Assembly: GCF_000519325.1 (NCBI RefSeq)
Contig: NZ_KI912613.1
Span: 1,161,369-1,225,368, forward strand
Reading direction: 5' to 3'
Length of the DNA stretch: 64,000 nucleotides
Origin: Patulibacter minatonensis DSM 18081
GTDB lineage: Bacteria > Actinomycetota > Thermoleophilia > Solirubrobacterales > Solirubrobacteraceae
In this document: positions 25,826 to 33,732 of the stretch, one piece after another
How the letters are laid out: each line of letters begins with the position of its first letter
Position numbering within the stretch: position 1 is the first letter of the stretch
Position numbers and translations under genes: made by a program
The notes under the pieces: generated by a model
Database searches by the model: none
What the model saw: only the letters and a program-made list of their open reading frames with translations
What the model was told of the DNA's origin: nothing

Positions 25826-26503
25826 GTGAGCGAGAACCCGACACGAGGCCCCGGATCCGGCGACGCCGGCCGCTGGGCCGTCTACGACGAGCACCACGCG
25901 GCCGTGCACCGGTACGTCGCCCGGCGCGCGGACCCCGCGGCGGTCGAGGACCTGACGGCCGAGACCTTCGCGATCGCCTGGCGCCGGCTGCCCCGCGCGA
26001 GCGACGACCCGCTGCCGTGGCTCTACGCCGTCGCGCGGAGGGTGGTCCACGGCCACCGGCGCAGCACGGCCCGACGCGCCGCGCTGGTGCGCAAGCTCGG
26101 CCGGGCCGGCGAGGACCGCACCGCCGGCGGCGACCCGCACGACCGGGTCGCCGGCGACCCCCGGCTCGTGGCCGCCTTCGCCACGCTGTCGGCCAAGGAG
26201 CAGGAGGCCCTGGCCCTCGTCGCCTGGGAGGGCCTCGACCACGACCGCGCCGCACGGGCGGCCGGATGCTCGCCCGGGACCTTCGCCGTCCGCCTGAGCC
26301 GCGGCCGCACCCGGCTGCGCGCCGCGCTCGCGGAGCCGGACGACGCGCCGGACCCGTCGCGGCTCGTCGGACGGGCCGGCCCGTCCGGCGCGGCAGCGCT
26401 CGGCGCTCCGCCGTCCGCCGTCCCGACGCCCACGTCCCCGCCCTCCGTCGCCGTCCGCGCGACGCACCCCCGCCCCCGAACGATCACGACCCCGGAGGCC
26501 TGA
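25826..26503 (+). CDS. ECF-type RNA polymerase sigma factor
   Basis: A 225-residue sigma-70 family protein. Region 2 runs from about residue 20 to 85 (YDEHHAAVHRYVARRA, VEDLTAETFAIAWRRL, LYAVARRVV) and region 4 from about 115 to 170 (FATLSAKEQEALALVAWEGL, then AARAAGCSPGTFAVRLSRGR, the helix-turn-helix). A Pro/Ala-rich tail of about 50 residues follows. The GTG start sits directly after AGGAGGT with almost no spacer, which is unusual. The next gene starts one base after its stop and encodes a membrane protein likely to act with it. Confidence 0.82.
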   Translation: MSENPTRGPGSGDAGRWAVYDEHHAAVHRYVARRADPAAVEDLTAETFAIAWRRLPRASDDPLPWLYAVARRVVHGHRRSTARRAALVRKLGRAGEDRTAGGDPHDRVAGDPRLVAAFATLSAKEQEALALVAWEGLDHDRAARAAGCSPGTFAVRLSRGRTRLRAALAEPDDAPDPSRLVGRAGPSGAAALGAPPSAVPTPTSPPSVAVRATHPRPRTITTPEA

Positions 26504-26504
26504 G

Positions 26505-27407
26505 ATGCTCCACCCCACCGATCCCCTGCTCACGCGGCTGCGCGCCGCCGACCCCGCCGCGACGACCACCCCCGCGGCCGACCGGCCCGCGGTGCGCCGT
26601 GCCCTCGCCCACCGCAGCCGCGCGGCCACCCGCCGCCGCTGGGCGATGGCCCCCGCGCCCGTCCTCGGCGCGGTCCTGGCCGGCGCGCTCGTGCTCGTCC
26701 CGTCCGGGACCCCCGCCCTCGCGCAGATCGTCGACCGCGCAGCGGCGGCGAGCGCGCCCTCGCCGGGCACGATCGTGATGGTCCGCTCGAGCGTCGAGAG
26801 CCGCTCGACCACCGCGGGACGGGACGACGCACCGTTCGCCCTGGAGGAGCGCGGCTGGGTCCGCTTCGCCCGCGACGGCCGCCCCCTCGACGTCCGGTCC
26901 GTCCGGCTGCGGTCCTCGGACCAGGACGACGGAGGTGCGGCCCCGGGGTTCGAGGAGACGACGACCTACCCCCGCTCCGCGGACGGCACGCCCACGTCGC
27001 AGGCGTACGACCCGCGGACCGGCCGCACGACCACGCAGGACGGCACGGCCGCGGTGCCGCGGCTCGTCTTCCGCGCCCACGAGCTGCTGGAGCGCGCCCG
27101 GCGTGGGACGGCAGGCGTGCGGCTCGACGGCGAGCGGACGGTGGACGGCCGGCGCGTCTTCCGCCTCGTGATCGAGGATCGCGGCGACGGCGGCCCCGTC
27201 CCCGGGATCGCCGGGCGCACCGAGCTCGACGTCGACGCGTCGACGTACGCGCCCGTCGCGTACCGCGACGTGACCGAGGGCCGCACGCAGCCGGGCGACG
27301 TCCCGTTCCGCACCGAGGTCACCCAGCGCGTGATCGAGCACGACGAGCTGCCGGACACACCGGCCACCCGCCGGCTGCTCGAGCTGCGCGGCCCGCGGGA
27401 GCCCTGA
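26505..27407 (+). CDS. Single-pass membrane protein paired with ECF sigma factor
   Basis: A 300-residue protein with a cytoplasmic N-terminal part of about 50 residues (LLTRLRAADP start), one membrane segment (APVLGAVLAGALVLVP) and an extracytoplasmic domain of about 220 residues that is mostly beta. The layout sigma factor, then a protein with LLxRLRAADP and one membrane pass, is repeated in many actinobacteria, where the second protein is thought to act as a sensor or modulator. No zinc-binding anti-sigma motif is seen, so calling it an anti-sigma factor would be inference. Its start is coupled to the sigma gene stop. Confidence 0.6.
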   Translation: MLHPTDPLLTRLRAADPAATTTPAADRPAVRRALAHRSRAATRRRWAMAPAPVLGAVLAGALVLVPSGTPALAQIVDRAAAASAPSPGTIVMVRSSVESRSTTAGRDDAPFALEERGWVRFARDGRPLDVRSVRLRSSDQDDGGAAPGFEETTTYPRSADGTPTSQAYDPRTGRTTTQDGTAAVPRLVFRAHELLERARRGTAGVRLDGERTVDGRRVFRLVIEDRGDGGPVPGIAGRTELDVDASTYAPVAYRDVTEGRTQPGDVPFRTEVTQRVIEHDELPDTPATRRLLELRGPREP

Positions 27408-27452
27408 GCGCCGGGAGGCGAACGTCCGGGGCGCTCCCGCGACGTCCGTCGG

Positions 27453-28163
27453 TCAGCGCCCGAAGGCGGCCTGCTCCAGCACGACCGCGGCGGGCAGCCC
27501 GACGCGCTCGGGCGGGGACGGGTCGGCCTTCACCGAGACGGTCTCGGCGGCGCTGATGGTCAGCGCGTGCGTCACGCCGGCCGCGTCCTCGAACGCGACG
27601 TGCTCCTCGCCGCGCTCGGTGACCGTGCCCTCGAGGCCGGGCTGGACGCCCGCGCCGTAGAGGTAGTGGAGGACCTGTTCGGCCTCGTTCTCGAAGCGCA
27701 GCACGGTGATCTTCGCGCCGATCTCGACGTCCGCCAGGGGCGCGCCCGGGACGCGCTTGCCGACCTCGATCGGGTGGCCGTGCGGGCAGGTCGTCGCCGT
27801 GCCGATCGCGGCGCGCATGCCGGCCTCGATCTGCGGGCTCATGGCGTGCTCCATGCGCTCGGCCTCCTCGTGGACCTCGTGCCACGGGATGTTCAGCACG
27901 TCGGTGAGGAAGCGCTCGACGAGTCGGTGCCGGCTGACGACGTTCTCGGCGACGGAGAGCCCGCGCTCGGTGAAGGAGATCCGCTTGCGCTCGTCGCGGC
28001 TGATCAGGCCGTCGGCCTCGAGGCGCTTGACCATCTCGTGCACCGTGGGTGCCGAGAGCAGCATCGCGCGCGAGACATTCGCCGCGGTGAGCGGCAGCTG
28101 GACCTCGTGGAGCCAGTAGAGCGTCTCGAGGTATTCCTCTTCACCGGCGGTCGGATGGCCCAT
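27453..28163 (-). CDS. DtxR-family metal-dependent transcriptional regulator
   Basis: A 236-residue repressor of the DtxR/IdeR/MntR group. The winged helix covers about residues 5-65 (EEEYLETLYWLHE, LSAPTVHEMVKRLEADGLI). The metal-binding and dimerisation domain follows, with EVHEEAERMEHAMS and CPHGHPI as family hallmarks. The C-terminal FeoA/SH3-like domain occupies about residues 150-235. It should sense Fe(II) or Mn(II). The ATG lies 6 nt after TACGAT. It is divergent from a small membrane protein gene across 69 bp, so both may answer to it. Confidence 0.88.
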   Translation of the reverse strand: MGHPTAGEEEYLETLYWLHEVQLPLTAANVSRAMLLSAPTVHEMVKRLEADGLISRDERKRISFTERGLSVAENVVSRHRLVERFLTDVLNIPWHEVHEEAERMEHAMSPQIEAGMRAAIGTATTCPHGHPIEVGKRVPGAPLADVEIGAKITVLRFENEAEQVLHYLYGAGVQPGLEGTVTERGEEHVAFEDAAGVTHALTISAAETVSVKADPSPPERVGLPAAVVLEQAAFGR

Positions 28164-28169
28164 GGTGTC

Positions 28170-28175
28170 ATCGTA
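28170..28175 (-). promoter_or_regulatory. -10 element of DtxR-family gene
   Basis: TACGAT on the minus strand, 6 nt before the ATG at 28163. Confidence 0.6.
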
Positions 28176-28220
28176 CCCCCGCAGCGCGCGCGAACCGTCG
28201 TGCCCGTGGCGCCGCAGCGC

Positions 28221-28226
28221 TACGCT
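28221..28226 (+). promoter_or_regulatory. -10 element of small membrane protein gene
   Basis: TACGCT, 6 nt before the ATG at 28233. It lies back to back with the DtxR-family promoter, 45 bp apart. Confidence 0.6.
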
Positions 28227-28232
28227 AGACGC

Positions 28233-28445
28233 ATGCGCACCGAGAGCCAGTCGCCGAAGCAGGGAATGACCGCGCTGGACGGCGCGAAGATCATCGGGGC
28301 GATCGTCCTCGTGATCGTGGTGCTGAAGGTCGTCGGCGCCATCGTCGGGGCGATCATGAGCATCGTCTGGGGCGCCCTGATCGTCCTCGCGGTCGCGGCG
28401 GCCGCGTGGGTCGTCTTCAGCCTGGTGCGCGGCGGCTCGGACTGA
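28233..28445 (+). CDS. Small membrane protein (70 aa), function unknown
   Basis: A 70-residue protein with a polar start of about 18 residues and a long hydrophobic stretch at about 20-63, enough for two helices (AIVLVIVVLKVVGAIVGAIM and the following segment). It ends in a short basic tail. No family is recognised. The exact leaderless promoter and the divergent position next to a metal regulator support a real gene. Confidence 0.6.
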   Translation: MRTESQSPKQGMTALDGAKIIGAIVLVIVVLKVVGAIVGAIMSIVWGALIVLAVAAAAWVVFSLVRGGSD

Positions 28446-28571
28446 GCCCCGTCCCGGCGGGCGGCCGCCGGGACGCCCACGCCTGGGCCGATCGCGCCGT
28501 CGTAGCGAGACCAGGCGCACCGAACTCGCGCGTACCGCTCGGTCCTGCCGCGGGTACTTCCATGTGACCCG

Positions 28572-29723
28572 ATGACCGAGCGCCCCCGCCAGCACGCCGC
28601 GCCCATGCGCGGCGTCAACCTCCCCAACCCCCTCGGCCGACGGGCGGTCGTCGTCGGCGCCGGCTCGTTCGGCACCGCCATCGCGGTGCTCCTCGCCCGC
28701 GGCGGGTTCCGCACCACGCTGCAGACGCGCACCCAGGAGCAAGCCGACCGCCTGCGCTCGACCCGCGAGAACGAGCGCTACCTCGCCGGCGTCGAGCTGC
28801 CGCAGAACCTGAGGATCGACTCGATCGACGCCGGGCCCGGCAAGGCCGAGTTCGTCTTCCTCGGCGTGCCCTCGGCGCACCTGGGGGAGGCCGTCGACCG
28901 CCTCGAGGCCCAGGGCCTCGACCGCCGGACGAAGATCGTCTCGCTCGCCAAGGGACTCGTCCCGCCGCTCGGCGTCCCGCCGACCGTGCTCCTGACCGAG
29001 CGCTTCGGTCCCCACCGCGTCGCGTGCATCGGAGGGCCGGCGCACGCCCGGGAGATGGTCACCCACGGCGCCGGGCTCGTCGCCTCGTCGACCGACCGGG
29101 ACCTGGCCGCCGTCATCGCCGCCGCCTTCCTCCGGGCCGGCGTGGTCTGCGAGCACACCGACGACCCGGTCGGGGTCGAGCTCGCCGGGGCCGCCAAGAA
29201 CGCCGCCGCGCTCGCCGCCGGCGCCACGGAGGGCCAGGGGCTGAACGCCGCCGGTGCCGCGGCCGGGCACATCTTCACCGAGGTCTGGCGGCTCGCCGAG
29301 AGCCTCGGGGCGCAGCCCGCGACGTTCATCGGGCTCGCCGGGACCGGCGACCTCGTGGCCACGGCGCTCGCGCCGCAGAGCCGCAACCGCCGCGCGGGCG
29401 AGCTGCTCGCCGCCGGCGTCCCGCGCGACGAGATCCCCGACCGGATCGGCCAGGCCGTCGAGGCGTTCGAGTCGGTCCCGCTGCTCGAGGGCGCCCTGCG
29501 CCGCGCCGGGGTCGCCTCCCCGGTGACCTCCGGGCTCGTCGGCCTGATCCAGGGATCGCTGCCGCTCGACGGCTGGGTCGCGCTCGTCCGCACGACCGTC
29601 CCGCAGCCCGCCAGCTGGCGCTCCCGCCGCGAGGCCGGACGGTTCCGGCGGTGGTGGGAGCGTCTCCGGGCCCGCCTGTTCGGCCCCGCGGAGCACGTGC
29701 AGCTCACCGAGACGGTCGAGTAG
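28572..29723 (+). CDS. gpsA: NAD(P)H-dependent glycerol-3-phosphate dehydrogenase
   Basis: A 383-residue cytosolic dehydrogenase that makes sn-glycerol 3-phosphate for phospholipids. The Rossmann motif is VVVGAGSFGTAIAVLLAR, followed by ENERYLAGVELPQNL. The family motif around the catalytic Lys appears as ELAGAAKNAAALAAGATEG, and GLAGTGDLVATALAPQSRNR is diagnostic of GpsA. An extra Arg/Trp-rich tail of about 50 residues follows the usual end. The ATG at 28572 has no strong ribosome-binding site; an in-frame ATG at 28605 is an alternative start. Confidence 0.88.
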   Translation: MTERPRQHAAPMRGVNLPNPLGRRAVVVGAGSFGTAIAVLLARGGFRTTLQTRTQEQADRLRSTRENERYLAGVELPQNLRIDSIDAGPGKAEFVFLGVPSAHLGEAVDRLEAQGLDRRTKIVSLAKGLVPPLGVPPTVLLTERFGPHRVACIGGPAHAREMVTHGAGLVASSTDRDLAAVIAAAFLRAGVVCEHTDDPVGVELAGAAKNAAALAAGATEGQGLNAAGAAAGHIFTEVWRLAESLGAQPATFIGLAGTGDLVATALAPQSRNRRAGELLAAGVPRDEIPDRIGQAVEAFESVPLLEGALRRAGVASPVTSGLVGLIQGSLPLDGWVALVRTTVPQPASWRSRREAGRFRRWWERLRARLFGPAEHVQLTETVE

Positions 29724-29781
29724 GTCCGCCGTCGAGGGGGTGCGGACACGCCCGGGCCACGTCGCCCGGTCGCGGGCCACC

Positions 29782-29787
29782 TACAGT
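29782..29787 (+). promoter_or_regulatory. -10 element of pyk
   Basis: TACAGT, 6 nt before the GTG at 29794. Confidence 0.6.
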
Positions 29788-29793
29788 AGGGGT

Positions 29794-31215
29794 GTGTCGC
29801 AGCTTCCCCGTCGTACGAAGATCGTGGCCACCATCGGGCCCGCCAGCCGGGATCCCGAGGTGCTGGTCCGCATGATCGACGCCGGCATGGACGTCGTGCG
29901 CCTGAACTTCAGTCACGGGTCGCACGAGGACCACGCGGAGACGGTGCAGATGGTGCGCGCCGCCGCGGACCGTGCGGGACGTCCGATCGCCGTCCTGCAG
30001 GACCTGCCGGGACCGAAGATCCGCCTGGGCCAGGTCGCGGACGAGCCCGTGCAGCTGCACAAGGGCCAGCGCCTGACGCTCGCGTCCGGCTCGGTCAGCG
30101 ACATCGGCACCGCCGAGCGGCTCGTCGTCGCGTGGGACCGCTTCGCGGAGGCCGTCGAGGTCGGCGAGGAGGTCCACATCGCCGACGGGATGATCCGGCT
30201 GCGGATCGAGTCCGTGCGGTCCGGGGACGGCGAGGCCGACTGCGTCGTGGAGATCGGCGGCCCGGTCTCCTCCCGCAAGGGCGTCAACCTGTCCGGCCCC
30301 GCCGACCTGCTGCCCGCTGTGCCGGAGGAGGATCTCGAGCACCTCGCCGCCGGCAAGGCGATGGGCGTCGACCTCGTCGCGGTGTCGTTCGTCCGGCGCG
30401 CGGAGGACCTCGAGGCCCTGCGCTCCCGCACCCGTTGTCCGCTGATCGCGAAGTTCGAGAAGCCGCAGGCGATCGCCGCCGCGGAGTCGATCGTCGCGGC
30501 GTCGGACTGCATCATGGTCGCGCGCGGCGACCTCGGGATCGAGCTGCCGCTGCAGCAGGTCCCACGGGTCCAGAAGCAGCTGATCGCGCTCGCCGGTGCC
30601 TACGCCCGCCCGTCGATCACGGCGACGCAGATGCTCGAGTCGATGGTCTCCTCGGCGCGGCCGACGCGCGCGGAGGTCACCGACGTCGCCAACGCGATCC
30701 TCGACGGCACCGACGCCGTGATGCTGTCGCAGGAGTCCGCGATCGGGATGTACCCGGTCGAGGCGATCACCACGCTGGCGGAGGTCGCGCGGGAGACCGA
30801 GACGATCGCCCCGTTCCACGACTGGAACGAGCGCCGCGTCCGCCGCGACTCCAAGGACCCGGGCTGGGCCGTCGCGCGCTCCGCGGTCCACACGGCGCAG
30901 GAGCTCGACGCCGCCGCGATCGTCGTCCCGACGCTGTCGGGCCGCTCCGCGCGCCTCGTCTCCGCCCACCGCCCCGACCGCCCGGTGATCGCGCTCTCGC
31001 CGTCGCGGGAGACCGTCGCCCGCTGCAACCTCATGTGGGGCGTGGACGGCGCGATGATGCACCACCACGCCGTCACCGAGGAGCTGATCAAGGACGCGGC
31101 CACCAAGGTCCGGGAGCTCGGCTGGCTGAAGCCCGGCGACCGCGTCGTCATCACCGCCGGCCTCCCCTCCGGCACCCCGGGCACGACGAGCCTGCTGCAG
31201 GTCCAGACGGTGTGA
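29794..31215 (+). CDS. pyk: Pyruvate kinase
   Basis: A 473-residue enzyme of the last step of glycolysis. It begins RRTKIVATIGPAS, and has VLQDLPGPKIRLG at the edge of the B domain, MVARGDLGIELP and ATQMLESM from the active site, and GTDAVMLSQESAIGMYP. The C-terminal domain of about 115 residues is present. All usual catalytic blocks are intact. The GTG start is set by a leaderless-type promoter, and the first residues SQLPRRTK fit the normal N-terminus. Confidence 0.94.
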   Translation: MSQLPRRTKIVATIGPASRDPEVLVRMIDAGMDVVRLNFSHGSHEDHAETVQMVRAAADRAGRPIAVLQDLPGPKIRLGQVADEPVQLHKGQRLTLASGSVSDIGTAERLVVAWDRFAEAVEVGEEVHIADGMIRLRIESVRSGDGEADCVVEIGGPVSSRKGVNLSGPADLLPAVPEEDLEHLAAGKAMGVDLVAVSFVRRAEDLEALRSRTRCPLIAKFEKPQAIAAAESIVAASDCIMVARGDLGIELPLQQVPRVQKQLIALAGAYARPSITATQMLESMVSSARPTRAEVTDVANAILDGTDAVMLSQESAIGMYPVEAITTLAEVARETETIAPFHDWNERRVRRDSKDPGWAVARSAVHTAQELDAAAIVVPTLSGRSARLVSAHRPDRPVIALSPSRETVARCNLMWGVDGAMMHHHAVTEELIKDAATKVRELGWLKPGDRVVITAGLPSGTPGTTSLLQVQTV

Positions 31216-31233
31216 AAGCGGGGCGGGCCCCAT

Positions 31234-31248
31234 CCCGAGCTTCTCGGG
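31234..31248. terminator. Hairpin between convergent genes
   Basis: CCCGAG at 31234-31239 pairs with CTCGGG at 31243-31248 across CTT. It lies 18 bp after pyk and before the end of the convergent dioxygenase gene. Confidence 0.5.
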
Positions 31249-31323
31249 TACGAGCCGCGAAGGACTGCGGCTGGCTCGGGAGACCCGCCTGCCGAGCAGG
31301 GTCGGCGGCGCGTCGGCGGCCCC

Positions 31324-32295
31324 TCACCAGTCTTCGCGCGGGTCCGGGATCGGCTGGAGGTTCGCCTCGATCGCCGCGCGGTGCTCCTCGAGCCACGGCG
31401 GCAGGATCGTCTTCACGCCCCAGTCCTCCCGGGGGTTCCGCGACTCGAACCCCGGGAGGTCGGTGGCCAGCTCGTAGAGCACGCCGCCGGGCTCCCGGAA
31501 GTAGATCGACCGGAAGTAGAAGCGGTCGACGAGGCCGGACGTGTGGAGGCCCGAGGTCTCGACCTGCGGCAACCACGCCTCGTAGTCCGCGTCGCGGACG
31601 CCGAAGGCGACGTGGTGCACGGTTCCCGCGCCGTGCCGCGGGCGCTCCACCGGCGGCCGGTCGAGCGTGACGAGGCCGCCGCGCCGGTCGGAGCGCAGCT
31701 CGTAGCGGTCGCCGGCGCTCCTCGCGTCCGGACCGCCCGCGAGGGCGTCGTCGATCGGCGTGCCCTCGTCCAGGCGGGTCGCGCCCAGCACGTCGGTCAG
31801 CACCGCTCCCGACCGCTCGGGCGCCGCGCTGAACATCCGGACCCCGTCGAAGCCGCGCAACGCGACGTCCTCCGGGATCTGCGGGTGGTGTGCGCGGAGC
31901 GGCGCGTCGCCGCTGTCGTCGACGACGAGCTCGAACCCGAGGCCCTCGGGATCCTCGAAGCTCAGGGTCCCGCGCTCCCGGCGGTTCGGCAGCCCGTACC
32001 GGGTGAGCCGGTCCGCCCAGAAGTCGATCGCCGCGGGGTCGGCGACGCGGAAGCCGATTCGGTGGACCATGCCCGCGCCGTCGCGGCCGCGGGGCAGGCC
32101 GCGGGCCTCGAACATCGTGAGGTCGGAGCCCGCGCTCGCGTCCTCGTCGGTGAAGAACAGGTGGTACATGTCCGGCGCGTCCTGGTTGACGGTCTTGGCC
32201 GCCAGCCGGAGGCCGAGCACGCCGGTGACGAAGTCCGTCGCCGCGCGACCGTCGCCCGTCATGGTGGAGATGTGGTGGATGCCGTCGATCTGCAT
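31324..32295 (-). CDS. VOC-family ring-cleaving dioxygenase (MhqO-like)
   Basis: A 323-residue protein with two tandem vicinal-oxygen-chelate modules. The first starts IDGIHHISTMTGDGRAATDF, with a metal His, and the second has GTVHHVAFGVRDADYEAW and YFREPGGVLYELATD, with His and Glu ligands. This is the pattern of MhqO and related hydroquinone/catechol ring-opening enzymes, induced by quinones in Bacillus. The ATG at 32295 has GCGAGGCG upstream. The promoter carries an inverted repeat over its -10 region, and no regulator gene is adjacent. Confidence 0.8.
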   Translation of the reverse strand: MQIDGIHHISTMTGDGRAATDFVTGVLGLRLAAKTVNQDAPDMYHLFFTDEDASAGSDLTMFEARGLPRGRDGAGMVHRIGFRVADPAAIDFWADRLTRYGLPNRRERGTLSFEDPEGLGFELVVDDSGDAPLRAHHPQIPEDVALRGFDGVRMFSAAPERSGAVLTDVLGATRLDEGTPIDDALAGGPDARSAGDRYELRSDRRGGLVTLDRPPVERPRHGAGTVHHVAFGVRDADYEAWLPQVETSGLHTSGLVDRFYFRSIYFREPGGVLYELATDLPGFESRNPREDWGVKTILPPWLEEHRAAIEANLQPIPDPREDW

Positions 32296-32337
32296 GGTGC
32301 GCCTCGCCCGCCGGTCGGTCCCGGCGATCGGACTGTG

Positions 32338-32355
32338 TAGTTGCATACGCAACTA
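32338..32355. promoter_or_regulatory. Operator over the MhqO-like promoter
   Basis: A perfect 7-bp inverted repeat, TAGTTGC and GCAACTA with spacer ATAC, overlaps the likely -10 (TATAGT, minus strand, 32352-32357) and start of transcription of the dioxygenase gene. A MarR- or TetR-type repressor would fit its size and position. Confidence 0.6.
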
Positions 32356-32357
32356 TA
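32352..32357 (-). promoter_or_regulatory. -10 element of MhqO-like gene
   Basis: TATAGT on the minus strand. Here the start codon is about 57 nt downstream, so this message has a leader, unlike most neighbours. Confidence 0.5.
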
Positions 32358-32501
32358 CGCCTTCTGCCGTCACGCACAAGGGCGGAGGGAAGCGCTCCGC
32401 GCGCGGAGCAGGCGGCGCCCGCCGCGGGCCCGGACCCGCGTCCGCGACGACCGCGACGGCGGGGCGATCCGGCCGGGAGCACCCCACTCGGTGTTGCGCC
32501 C

Positions 32502-32521
32502 CCTGCAACTTCCGTTGCAGG
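32502..32521. promoter_or_regulatory. Palindrome in the -35 region of an exported-protein gene
   Basis: CCTGCAAC and GTTGCAGG are perfect complements with spacer TTCC. The repeat ends 5 bp before the -10 (TACCGT at 32527-32532), so it covers the -35 region. It may be an operator. Confidence 0.5.
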
Positions 32522-32526
32522 ACGGG

Positions 32527-32532
32527 TACCGT
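32527..32532 (+). promoter_or_regulatory. -10 element of exported protein gene
   Basis: TACCGT, 7 nt before the ATG at 32540. Confidence 0.6.
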
Positions 32533-32539
32533 TCCCTCG

Positions 32540-33592
32540 ATGGCCGCTTCCGCAGGCCCGCCGCCCCGCGGCGGCGACGAGGGACCACCGGCACCCGACG
32601 ACGGCACCCGGCCGGCGCGCCGCCGCGACCGCGCGGGCGGACCACCACCGCCGCTCGCGCCGTGGCTGCTGCCCTCGGTGATCGTCGGCCTGTCGGTCCT
32701 CCTGCTCGTGATCGTCTTCGGGTTCATCGTCGGGCGCGACGACGGGGCGCCCGCGACCGCCGCGACGGCCCCCGCCGACGAGCGGCCGCTCCCGGAGCTC
32801 CCACGCGGTGGCCGCGAGCTCCTGCCGGGCCACCGGGTGGTCTCCTACGCCGGCGCCCCGCAGGACCCGGAGCTCGGCGCGCTCGGCGTCGGCTCGCTCC
32901 GCGGCGCCCTGCGCGGGCTCCAGCGACAGGCGCGCAGCTACGCGCGCAGGACCCGGCCGGCGCAGCCCGCGCTCCAGCTGATCTCGACGATCGCCCACGC
33001 CGACCCGGGCCGCGACCGTCGCTACAACCAGCACCAGAGCACCCGCGTGATCGAGCGCCACCTCCGCGAGGCCCGGCGGATCCGCGCACTCCTGATCCTC
33101 GACATCCAACCCGGCCGGTCGAACTTCGTCGGCGAGACCCGGCGCCTGGAGCGCTGGCTCCGCGAGCCCGACGTCGCGATCGCCTACGACCCCGAGTGGC
33201 GCATGCAGAAGGACGGCGACGTCCCGGGCCAGGTGATCGGCTCCGTCGACGCCCCCGAGCTCCAGCGGTCCCTCGACGAGGTCGCCCGGATCGTCCGCGA
33301 GCACCGGCTGCCGAAGAAGCTCGTGATCGTCCACCGCTTCACGAGGAACATGATCCGGAACCTCCCGAGCATCAGGATCCCGCCGGAGCTCCAGATGGTG
33401 ATGTCCGTCGACGGCGTCGGCGACCGGGCGAACAAGCTCGTGAAGTACGCCGAGCTCACCCGCGACCTGCCCCGCGGGTGGCGCCCCGGGTTCAAGGTCT
33501 TCCTCAAGGAGGACCGGGCGGCCGGCGGACTGATGAACCCGCGCCAGGTGATGGGTCTGCGGCCGCGGCCGGACGTCGTGCTCTACGAGTAG
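32540..33592 (+). CDS. Membrane-anchored extracytoplasmic protein of an uncharacterised family
   Basis: A 350-residue protein. A Pro/Arg/Gly-rich cytoplasmic start of about 40 residues is followed by one membrane segment (LLPSVIVGLSVLLLVIVFGF). An outer domain of about 260 residues has conserved-looking blocks HRVVSYAGAPQDPELGALG, LQLISTIAHADPG, RALLILDIQPGRSNF, YDPEWRM and LVIVHRFT. These blocks recur in actinobacterial exported proteins with no known function. The acidic residues at strand ends look like a TIM-barrel glycosidase-type fold, which is inference only. The start fits a leaderless promoter. Confidence 0.6.
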   Translation: MAASAGPPPRGGDEGPPAPDDGTRPARRRDRAGGPPPPLAPWLLPSVIVGLSVLLLVIVFGFIVGRDDGAPATAATAPADERPLPELPRGGRELLPGHRVVSYAGAPQDPELGALGVGSLRGALRGLQRQARSYARRTRPAQPALQLISTIAHADPGRDRRYNQHQSTRVIERHLREARRIRALLILDIQPGRSNFVGETRRLERWLREPDVAIAYDPEWRMQKDGDVPGQVIGSVDAPELQRSLDEVARIVREHRLPKKLVIVHRFTRNMIRNLPSIRIPPELQMVMSVDGVGDRANKLVKYAELTRDLPRGWRPGFKVFLKEDRAAGGLMNPRQVMGLRPRPDVVLYE

Positions 33593-33719
33593 GCGGCGGT
33601 CGGGCGGGCCCGGCGGGCGACCGGTCCGACGTCGTGCGGGCCGGCGGGTCGCCGGCGAACGCGTCAGACGTCACGTTCGGGCCGCACCCGCTGACGCGGA
33701 TCCGCGGATCGCCCGGCCA

Positions 33720-33725
33720 TAGCTT
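33720..33725 (+). promoter_or_regulatory. -10 element of signalling-type ATPase gene
   Basis: TAGCTT, 7 nt before the ATG at 33733. Confidence 0.5.
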
Positions 33726-33732
33726 GCGATGC

